Source of the DNA: Dermatophagoides farinae
Lineage: Eukaryota; Arthropoda; Arachnida; Sarcoptiformes; Pyroglyphidae
Reading direction: 5' to 3'
Assembly: GCF_024713945.1 (NCBI RefSeq)
Contig: NC_134678.1
Span: 6,448,001-6,512,000, forward strand
Length of the DNA stretch: 64,000 bases
Shown here piece by piece: positions 50,902-61,777 of this stretch. A program made the position numbers and the translations under genes. Under the pieces are notes generated by a model that was not told where the DNA came from, did not search any database, and was given only the letters and a program-made list of their open reading frames with translations. Numbering within the stretch: position 1 is the stretch's first letter; every line of letters begins with the position of its first letter.

Positions 50902-51129
50902 ATGGTTGAAGATGACAATGCCACAGGACAACAATTTGTCCGTAATTTACAAGTATTTATCGGTTATTTAGTTGAAGATTTAGATACAATCTTTGCCTTA
51001 CCACCACCATATTCGGCGTTAAAAGATCTATCTTTAAAGATAGCTTTTATTTTAATTACCCAGAATTTGGGAAAAAATACAAGACATACCGTAAACATGG
51101 CTTCCTTAGAGAAGAAATTTTCACAGTGA
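50902..51129 (+). other. Open frame of unknown origin
   Basis: A 75-codon frame starting MVEDDNATGQQFVRNLQVF, with normal amino-acid composition and no repeats. Protein-like text continues in another frame to about 51240 (NASRKRCGTDTLFWRGNTRA). A possible donor (GTGAGT) follows at 51126. It lies among transposon remnants, so it may be a piece of a mobile-element gene; I cannot name it. Confidence 0.3.
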
Positions 51130-51399
51130 GTAAAACCAAAACATGCATTCTATTTTCATTCTAATTGTTTGTTTTAGAAATGCATCCAGAAAAAGATGCG
51201 GAACAGATACTCTGTTCTGGAGAGGAAATACAAGAGCCAAAACAATTACTTGGACAGAAAAAAAAATAAAAAAATATCGCTATTAAAATGCAAGAAAACC
51301 AATTGAATGCTATTACTATTTTTTTACTATTTTATTATTATTATTGTTTTTTTATTAAAATTTGGCATTATTTTTATTAAAATTAGAAGAGAAATATCA

Positions 51400-53485
51400 C
51401 TATTCATCTACAGAATATTCTAGATTATCATGAACTCGGACCATTTGTGAAAAATTGTCGATAATTTCTTCGATAGAATCAACTTTATTAATTTCATTAC
51501 GTCCAATGCATCTTCTTGCTGCTTTTTTTGCAAATTGATGAGCCAATTCCAACGGAAACGGCGCATCATTGATGTAGAAATTTTCAAAATAAAAATGGCA
51601 CATTGAATAACAAAGGTGTTTGATGTGATCTTCAGGCATTTTAGAATCATCAATGATAATCTTGTATTTTATCGATTTGTATCGCTATATGAAAATGTGA
51701 TTAATTTATAACTAGATCAGCTTTGTTTTTTTTCTAACTTACTTTTGCATTCGCTCCAATCTCAGCGGAAATAACAAATTCTTTTTCCAAACGATTTAAA
51801 TGTTGGAAGTCAAGATTGACACTAGTACCGATCGGTACTTTTTCACCATTATTTTTAAATAAACGTATGGGGGAATTTTTATCAATCAAAAGGCTTGTTA
51901 CCTTAACTTTTTTATTAATTGATTCGGCCACAGATTTCAAATCAATGTATTTTTTTTCCATGAAAAACGATAATATTTTCGGGGTATTTGTCATGTTCTT
52001 TATGATATTCTTTCAATAAATTCTGGAATATTTCTTTATAGAGTTTTTTGTCGTTTGGCTTTACTGAAACACGTTCGATAGAGATGTTTTGACAAAAATT
52101 AGCATCCATTGATGCTACAATTGAATGAGAGAAAAGGTTTTTTCCAATATTATCGAGCTTGAATTGGTAATACGATACTCCAACCATCATGGTAGATTCG
52201 GGATCGAATGAAAAAGCGTTCCAATATCTTGGGTCAATTATATTTGGCTGACCTCCTAATTTCAAACAAGATTTAATTGCAAGACTGTTGAAGAATTCTG
52301 GCATGGTATCATTCAAGAGAAAGTTTTCGGTTAGAAAAACTTGAGTAACTACTCCATGGCAGCTAGTTGCAGAAGATTTGACCTTTTCAAAGATATAATC
52401 CATTCTAGTATCTGAATAATAAGAATCAAAAATGAGTTGATAATTATTAAAATTGTTTTGTATATAAATTAAAATAACATACGAGCAGAAAGTCCGATAA
52501 GAACAAAATTTATGTCTCGAATATTCAAATTTTGAAAAACCGTATCGATTTCCGAAGCATTTTGAACGTCCACTAATTGAGTTTCGAAGCGTTTTTCTAA
52601 ATTGATTCCAAAAAATTTTGTTTTCTCTATGAACATTGTTTCGAATTCTTTCATTTTTTCCGAATCGAATGGAACAAAGGATAAAATGGCCATATTAATC
52701 GTTCCAGACGGTTTAATGTAGAATGGCTTATTCGGGCTGTCAGGAATCATTTTTGGGTGACAAAGTATTGACCCATTTGTTTCGAGCGGTTTAGGGTCAA
52801 TTTTAATTCCAAATGAATCCGCACATTCGGCTATCTCTTTACGACATTCATTGATGAATTCGTATTCCTCCTCCGGACTACAGTTTAACTCTTTAGAGAA
52901 TGCTTTGTTAGCTTCTTCAGGCAATTCAAAGGGACTAATTGAAGCTTGAGTTTTTCCATCGTATATTATTGTTTGTTTTGATACCATAATTAGTGATTCA
53001 GGCATTTCAGTGATTGATATTCGAAATCCAGCAATAATTGAAATTCCATCTTCTGGAAATGGATATTCCTTTTGGATGAAAAGATCTGTGTTGGTTACTT
53101 TTTTTTTCTTCGAAATGAGAAAATGAAAAATTTTTTTCAAATTCAATCCGGCCTCATTTAATGAAGAGAATTTACCAGAATTTTTTAAGCTTATTATATA
53201 ACGATTATTGAAATTGACAATATTATTTCTTCGAATTTGATTCGGGACAATTGATCTACGTGAATAGATAAAACCATCTTCATAATAGCATCCAAAAAAG
53301 GTTGGTGAATTCTGCTTCATGTATTGCATAATAATTTTAAAAGAGACTTCTCCACGATTAATAGGAGGTGTGATTTGAACATCATATTTGTAGATTACGA
53401 TTGGTGAAAAATGCAATGGAAAATAATTTAATTTCACGGTAAATGTTGATTCAATGCCATTATTATTATCTTCTGATTTATTCAT
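51400..53485 (-). pseudogene. Divergent PAZ-less Argonaute-like gene, copy A3 (frameshifted, leader interrupted)
   Basis: Closely similar to A2 over its full length. Exons: 53485-52483, 52411-51743 and 51684-51400. The first donor is intact (GTATGT at 52482-52477). Exon 2 is 669 bp against 668 in A2 because a T run near 51950-51957 (plus strand) has eight T instead of seven; this shifts frame after NIIVFHGKK. The first PIWI Asp is replaced by Ser (MMVGVSYYQ). The 5' leader is split by a 1,492-bp foldback element at 53551-55042. As written the gene encodes only N, linker, MID and the start of PIWI. A sequencing slip in the homopolymer could explain the frameshift, but not the insertion. Confidence 0.75.
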
Positions 53486-53550
53486 TTTGTTCAACGTGTT
53501 ATAAGACGACGATGATGATGATGGCGATGATGCAATAGCACATCAACATA

Positions 53551-55042
53551 CACACATGACCAGTAAAAAACTGGACACTTTCGAAAAAAGCATTACGGCC
53601 TATGGGAGAGAGGGTTTTTTCAAAGCTTCTAAAACCATGTTTTTTGTCGGAATCAAGCGAAAATATTTTACCAGTGCATAGTGAAAGAGTTGCTCTTTGA
53701 ACAGTCTGAGTTTCAACTTCCGGCTACCATTTTCGAGAGTAGATGTAGGGTGTCAAAGTTTATGTAGGGGAAATTTTCGCCCCTCTCGACTGTACTGCCA
53801 TCTTGCAGATTAATAAATCCCTGAGATTAGCAAAAATGTATAGACACCAATTTTCGAATGTCGTGCAATCATACTTAACATCAATTTTGACAATTTTGCA
53901 TTTGTTTTAAATCTTGTTTTAAGACATAAATAAAATATATCACTACAATGGTTTATTTTGTGCCATTTTTTGTTGTAAAGTAAGAATTCAAAAATTCAAA
54001 ATCGAGAAAATGACCAATATCCAACCTAACACGACCAGATCAGAATCGAGAAAATGGCAAATTTCAAAACTAACACGACCAGTTCAGAATTCAGAATCGA
54101 GAAAATGACCAATATCCAACCTAACACGACCAGATCAGAATCGAGAAAATGGCAAATTTCAAAACTAACACGACCAGTTCAGAATTCAGAATCGAGAAAA
54201 TGACCAATATCCAACCTAACACGACCTGCTCGTGTTAGGTTGGATTTGATGTTTTCTCGATTTTGAATTTTGAATTCTGAATTGGTTGTGTTAGTTTGGA
54301 CTTGTTATTTTCTCGATTCTGAACTGGTCGTGTTAGGTTGGATTTGTTATTTTCTCGATTCTGAACTGGTCGTGTTAGTTTGGACTTGTTATTTTCTGAA
54401 TTTTGAATTCTGAATTGATTGTGTTAGGTTGGATATTGGCCATTTTCTCGATTCTGATCTGGTCGTGTTAGGTTGGATATTGGTCATTTTCTCGATTCTG
54501 AATTCTGAACTGGTCGTGTTAGTTTTGAAATTTGCCATTTTCTCGATTCTGATCTGGTCGTGTTAGGTTGGATATTTGGTCATTTTCTCGATTTTGAATT
54601 TTTGAATTCTTACTTTACAACAAAAAATGGCACAAAATAAACCATTGTAGTGATATATTTTATTTATGTCTTAAAACAAGATTTAAAACAAATGCAAAAT
54701 TGTCAAAATTGATGTTAAGTATGATTGCACGACATTCGAAAATTGGTGTCTATACATTTTTGCTAATCTCAGGGATTTATTAATCTGCAAGATGGCAGTA
54801 CAGTCGAGAGGGGCGAAAATTTCCCCTACATAAACTTTGACACCCTACATCTACTCTCGAAAATGGTAGCCGGAAGTTGAAACTCAGACTGTTCAAAGAG
54901 CAACTCTTTCACTATGCACTGGTAAAATATTTTCGCTTGATTCCGACAAAAAATATGGTTTTAGAAGCTTTGAAAAAACCCTCTCTCCCATAGGCCGTAA
55001 TGCTTTTTTCGAAAGTGTCCAGTTTTTTACTGGTCATGTGTG
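53551..55042. mobile_element. Foldback / MITE-like element with long inverted repeats
   Basis: A near-perfect palindrome: a left arm of about 674 bp (53551-54224), a central loop of about 5 bp (54225-54229) and a right arm of about 813 bp (54230-55042). The outer ends are CACACATGACCAGT and its complement, each flanked by TA (53549-53550 and 55043-55044). That fits a TA target-site duplication as made by Tc1/mariner-type transposases. The inner part of each arm is built from repeats of about 97 bp containing CCTAACACGACC and GAGAAAATG. It has no transposase gene, so it is non-autonomous. High arm identity suggests a recent insertion or ongoing conversion. It sits in the 5' leader of A3. Confidence 0.85.
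54000..54225. repeat. About 97-bp internal tandem repeats of the foldback element
   Basis: The unit begins near GAATCGAGAAAATGACC, runs through CCAACCTAACACGACCAG, then has a variant half with GGCAAATTTC. It is present about 2.4 times on the left. Complementary, more variable copies fill 54230-54600 on the right, which accounts for the longer right arm. Confidence 0.75.
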
Positions 55043-55044
55043 TA

Positions 55045-55939
55045 TATTGCATTGGTTTTTCTATCCCATCAGGACCATTCATATATAAAATAGAAAAAAC
55101 CAACTCATTAAAAATTTTTTTATCAGGAATCAATAATCTTTATTGATAATGTTGATATTGTTATGTAATATTGTATCGTTAGGTGTGGTTGTCGTGTATG
55201 TTTGTGTGTGTGTTTATATGTGTTTATGCTAACAAGTGTTTTCAATCAATAAATGACCAATTCTCTTGTTGTCCACAGGAAGCTTACATTTTCACATAGG
55301 ACTTGAGTGAGTTGATCGCCGAATTCCAATTCAACTATAACATTGAGCGAATTGAAAAAAAAGAATGTGTCATATATTGAATGTGTGTGTGTGAATAATA
55401 AAAAAAAATTATACAACAAAAAAATCTTTAATGTGTTTACAAGAATTAAATTTCTCTCTCTCTCACACACACGCACACACACACCCTTACATACATATAT
55501 ATCACTTGCACACGGTTGAGATCTCTTCTTAGGAGTCCATATACATCCGTTTCTTTGATTGAGAATTCTTACATCAATCCACACCACACACACACACACA
55601 CATACATACACACACCAACACACAGGACCAGAAGAGATCACAGGAGGTTTGAAGGTTTGAAAAAAAAATTATTTCATTCATTCATTATATATACCTAAAT
55701 GTGTAACAAATAAATTAGGAAAATGAAAAAAAAATAACCAACATTGATGATGAAAATGATCAGTGAAGAATCTCGAGACGAGATTCACATTCACTATTCA
55801 AAGCCATCATCATCATCATTTTGGAGAATAAAATGAATTTTTTTGTTTTGTTTTTTTTTTAATTATCACATTTGTTTCTGTTAATTGGATTAGATTTGAG
55901 AATTTTAATCACACACATACTCTCACTCACTCTCTCTTG

Positions 55940-55973
<34 letters not shown>

Positions 55974-57009
55974 TCACTCTCATTCTGTCAATCTGGCACA
56001 ATGATTAAAGAATTTTTTGAATTCTGTTTTTTTTATATGCAAAAAAAATTGGCAGCTTTCATATCATTATTTGAAATTTTTTTTTTTCATGGTAATATAT
56101 CACACTCACTCACACTCACACACAAGCACACAAACATACAGATAAATCTCACATACAATTTATATTCTAATTATCTCTCTCTCTCACTCTCACACTAACA
56201 CTCACACAATTATACATACCTTTATTAATTCATCGTTTATGAATTAACAAAGGTATGATTAAAATTTAAATGTGGTGTAATTAATTATGTGGGAGGGGGT
56301 GTTGTAATTTCAATGTCATTGTTTTTCTGTTATTGTTGTTGTTGTTGTTTCATCAGTATTCATCAAATGTATGCCTGTATATATGTGTGTGTGTGTGCAT
56401 GTTTAAATTGTATTAATTAATTTTTGTATAAATGTTTATAACAATTTCTTTGTAAATGTTTCATGTATTTTGATAGATTTTATAATCAATTCACTTGTAT
56501 CATATTGTTGTAATCAAACTTTTTTTTGACAATGTTGATCGATGAGATTTCTTTCTTTCATTATTGCCATCAATGATGTTGTTTCATTGTTGTTAAAAGA
56601 CAGATAAATTTTGTTGCCAACATGCAGTATGATTGATTATTAATATAAGGATATGGATTGAGATATTTATTCGGAATTGATCGATCAAATGTCATAATTT
56701 CATCATTCTGTGGCAAAAAAATAAGAAATGAATAATTTTTGTAAATAAATTATTCTGAAACATTTTTGTTAACATAATCATGATCAAAATGTTTCATTTG
56801 TAAAACATGTGGTATCATTGTCGTTTTGGTGGACGAAACATTTTCATTATCGACATTAATTATTCCATTACTATACATTGTAAAGAAATAGGAATGCAAC
56901 AATTGGTTACCCATTTTTATTGCCCACTTATGAGAATGTCAATTATGACAAACACATAAGAGTACTTATTGTTTATAAAAAAATGATGATTGATTTATAT
57001 ATGTAAAAC
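55045..57009. other. Intergenic, A3 leader plus CA/CT repeats
   Basis: The left 150 bp is the displaced promoter side of copy A3, matching the A2 leader. The remainder has CA and CT microsatellites (55450-55480, 55585-55622, 55915-55975 and 56100-56215) and no gene. The right end should hold the 3' UTR of importin beta-1, including a possible 3' UTR exon starting at 56707. Confidence 0.6.
55915..55972. repeat. CT/CA microsatellite
   Basis: ACTCTCACT-type repeats run into CTCTCTCT and then CACACA, forming the densest simple-repeat block in the spacer left of importin beta-1. Confidence 0.85.
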
Positions 57010-59940
57010 TTACCAGGAAGCGGTAGCTGTATTATGTTGAATCTGAGCATTTCCAAACATTTGCTGTTCCGTTGGATTCAATGTTTGTTGGCCACTTTGT
57101 TGTAAAGTTGTTAATTGTGATTTGACACGTTTAATTTCACGCAAAGCAAAGGCAATGGTGCTACGAACTTTATTCGATTTTGAACGTTTACCACGAGCAA
57201 GCATTTGCTGTACTTGAGGCAATTCACATAATGTTAACATATCGGCACCAAATACATTGGCTAAATCGCCAATTAAACCGGCAGCCGATGATATAATGCT
57301 ATCAGGTAATTCTTCCCATCGACTTGCAAGTGTCATTAAAAATTGATTGATGAGCAGAATATGTGGCTGTAAAACTTGAATACATTTAGGATTTGGTCGT
57401 TCTTCATCGCCTTTTAATGCTTGTACAATGCCAGTATAGGCAAGTAGAATGGAATCCCAAAGATCGTTCAGATAATCTACAAGCTCATAATTGACATGAT
57501 TACAAGAATTTGCTTTTGGCATTTGTTGAACGCTTGTGTTGACCGCATCGACCAATGTTTGTAAGACATGATTCAAATATTTTTCGAATTTAAATCCAAT
57601 CGCCAAAGCAATGTCACCGAAAACTTTCAATACTTCAGATTTAACTTTTGGAATCAGATTACTTTGAAGAACTTCGGTTAAAACAACAATCAATTCATCG
57701 GAGAATTGAGCAATGTCATTTTTTAACGAATGACATAGATCCGAAACGATACCAATGGAAATCGAGCAAAGCTGAGAATTCTGATAGCTTTTCAAACCGA
57801 GGAATAGATAATTTTTAAAAGTTGGCAAATAATTTAAAAATCCTTTTTCCAAAACTTCGGCCAATGTACCTGCCACAAGCAATGCATCTTCACTTACATT
57901 ACCAGTTTTTGCTATTATCAAAAAGAAAAAAAAATTATAAAATCAATGTGAAAAAAATTAAATAAAACTTACAACTAAATCCAAGAATATGGATCATTGC
58001 AGTCATGATAGCATCGGATATTTTAGGACCATCTTCAGGAATCATTTTTCGTAACACAGATTGTAGTGCCGAACAAAGTAACGATTGTAATTCCAATAGA
58101 TTTTGATCCATGTTTCCCGTATTCTCCAAAGAAACAAACGAACGATTTAGACGATCCAAAATGATCATTGTTGTTTGCCGTACAATTTCATAACAATTTT
58201 GTGGACTATTTCTTATCATTTCCATTATGGCTTCGTATGCCGATGAACGTAGATTGTTCATCAAAGCATCCGGTCTTTCGGTACATTGAAGTAAATGATT
58301 TATGATATATTGAAAATATTCAGACAATGCATTTGATCGTGGATTTTCATCCACACCTTCTGCATTACATGCAATATCATTGGCACTTTCCGATAATGAA
58401 TTGAATGCCAAACATGAATGAACTGCAACACGTGGTTCAGATTCAAGACTTTTGATCAAGACATCCACAACTAATTTTAGTATATCGGGCTTGAAAATTA
58501 CTTCGGACACTTGTTGACAAATGACTGATAGCACCCACATGGTAGTGTCACGAACACAGACAGAATCGTCTCGAGTAAAATTTATAACCGTAGGTAATGC
58601 TTCCGTTACAATTGGTATTAATTGAATCTGTGATGGGCCTTCCAGTATTGAACCTAAAGCCATCATGGCTGCTTCACGATGATGCCAATCAGGACTGCCG
58701 ATATTTGATACAATAAAAGGCAATACAAACTGTGGAATATCATCGCCAGTACAATTAGCTAACAATGCTAAACAGACTGATGCTGCTTTACATGGATTCC
58801 ATTCATCTTCATCTGAATCTTCTTCTTGTTGTGTTAATAATTTAAATATAAATGGAAGCAGAAATTGTAGTGCACCTTTTGCATAAAATTTGGATGTGCG
58901 TTGTGGTGGACGACCTTGTTCTTGGGCATCAATTGCTTCATATTGTAATTCAATCTCTTCTTCGCATACATTCGACCAAAATTCGATACCTTGTAAGCAA
59001 ATATTGGGATGTGAACTTTTAATTGCTTGCATTGTGATTGGAAACAATGCCACACGCATATAGTGTTCCATATGTTGATAGAATAATGACATTATTTTCA
59101 CCAAACATTGTAATGCGGCCACCTGAACATTGGGATCCTGACATTGTGTTGCTTCACAAACCACTTGCATTATATAATGTCTTTCATTTTCTGTATCAAA
59201 ATTTGCTTTAATATAATCCAACGAATTCAACAAAGCAGTTGTGGCGGTCAATTTAACGGCATTGGATGGTTCATCTTTACGCATATTATTTACAATAGCC
59301 GTCAACATTTCATTCGATTGTCCCACTAATAATGAAGGATTAACCTCTTGACGAATATAACCGATTGCTTCCAATGTAGCAACTTTTTTTTGTTCATCAA
59401 CATCTGGTCTAGTTGCATTATCTGTTAATAATTTGATCAAATCTGGCCAAAAATTGTGCATCAATTCAATGGCGGCTATGTATGCAACACATTGTGATGA
59501 TGCTGATGGACGACCAGTTTCGGTGCCAAGACTATTGATGACATTAATTTTAATCTGATCACGACATTCTTTTGGTAACGATAACCATTGTTGCTGTAGA
59601 CGTGTTCTTTCTGTTTCATCTTTTGATGTTAGCTGATTTTTGAGTTGAAGACCGGCCAACATACGAACATAGCCATTGATTTTTTTATTGACCAAAACTT
59701 CTGATAATGATTTGAGATATTCGGGCTGTAAGAACAAAAATAATAAATAATGAAAATCGATCAATATAAAAATATAACTTACCAAATTTGAGCGACAAAA
59801 TTGTTCCAACAAATCATAAGCTTGTCGAATTTCATTTTGGTCTGTAATAATAACGAAAAATTAAATATATAAAGAATGGATAAAATTTCTAAATACAAAC
59901 CTTGAGAGATGGCTTTCTCAAGAATCTGAAGAATAGTCAT
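57010..59940 (-). CDS. KPNB1: Importin subunit beta-1 (karyopherin beta-1)
   Basis: The nuclear import receptor that carries importin-alpha/NLS cargo through nuclear pores. Exons: 59940-59901, 59841-59783, 59725-57973 and 57911-57010, in phase, 917 aa (human 876). The whole protein is HEAT repeats. Recognised landmarks are EYLKSLSEVLVNKK, the acidic loop QEEDSDEDEWNPCKAA (importin-alpha binding) and DDSVCVRDTTMWVLSVICQQ. The first exon encodes MTILQILEKAISQ, the normal N-terminus. The C-terminus extends about 40 residues past the family end with a Gln/Thr-rich tail. The last codons TGG TAA overlap a good donor (GTAAGT at 57013). If it splices to an acceptor at 56708 the junction reads TGA, so the protein would end one residue earlier. 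Confidence 0.96.
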
Positions 59941-60787
59941 TGTTCGTAAAGTTTTTGTTGAATTCGAACAAAAAACCGATAAAATCTATTCTATTCTATT
60001 ATGACGCTTGTATTTATTAAATTAACAAATTGTCAAAAATGACTCTAATGATTGAAAAAAATTTCCTTGATTTAATTAGTTAAAAATTAGTTTAAAACAA
60101 TAGTATCGAAAAATATGAATGGTATGATCGATACCACGTTGTTTTTGTCATAAGCCGGCAACCAATATTTCTTCTAAGTTATTATGATGATAATGATGGT
60201 GATGATGGAAGAATGCGAAAAAAAATGCCGGTGATATATAGTTATATGAAGTTGGAAGAAAAAACGCCTTATATATTGATTATAATTAATCAATCAATTA
60301 AATGAAACACAGAAAAATATTATTATTATTTTTTTTTTTTTTTGAAAACACTACAAAAATTAATGATGATGATGATGATGAACAATAATACAAGTAAAAT
60401 GAAAATGGAAAAAAAACGTTGGACAGAAAAAAGGCGGATAAGACGTAAAGATGAAACAAAACGAGCTAATAACGGCCAATTTTTTTTTAAGCGAGTAATA
60501 ATAAAGAGAAAAAGAAAATGAGCGCTATCACATCGTCTCAATGCCACAACACACACACACACATACATTCTATCCATAAATTCATAAACATTGTTACGTC
60601 ATTTCATCTATGAACATCTCATATTATGATTAAAAAATTATTTTTTTTTTTCAACAGGCCACGCAAACATTTTTTTTCTGTGATATTCATGATCAATAAT
60701 AATACAACACATCATCAATTTGAACTGAACATTCAAAATTTTTAATTTTTATTTTTAATTCCCAACTTTAATCATCAAATAATCATC
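59941..60787. other. Divergent promoter region between importin beta-1 and Sec61 beta
   Basis: About 850 bp between start codons at 59940 (minus) and 60788 (plus). AT-rich, with TGA repeats near 60360-60380 and poly-T runs. No coding sequence is supported, and no core promoter element could be fixed. Confidence 0.6.
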
Positions 60788-61535
<748 letters not shown>

Positions 61536-61686
61536 AATTGGAACGAAAAAAAAGATTACAAAAAAAATTTTATCATCTGGACCAATTCATTTGATTTTTT
61601 TTCTCAATCCCTTTAATTTTTTTTTGGTTTAATTATGATGTTAAAATATTTTATGTGAACACAGAAAACAACTGAATGCTAAATGA

Positions 61687-61692
61687 AATAAA
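61687..61692 (+). terminator. Poly(A) signal of Sec61 beta
   Basis: AATAAA lies about 150 bp after the Sec61 beta stop and about 85 bp before the stop of the converging GPDH gene. Confidence 0.5.
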
Positions 61693-61777
61693 ATTTATGT
61701 ACAAAAAAGCGAGTTTTTTTCGATTTTTTTTCTGATGAATCAGTCAGATTATTATTATTTTTTTTTTTTGCAAAGAT

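Noticed and set aside
54000-54600. Regular repeats suggesting a CRISPR-like array
   Set aside because: Units are about 97 bp, mirrored into an inverted repeat and without unique spacers; this is the interior of a transposon in a eukaryotic genome.
54912-55133. 73-codon minus-strand frame at the right end of the foldback element
   Set aside because: It crosses the element boundary into the A3 leader, so it is a chance frame. The left arm carries a partial complement of it.
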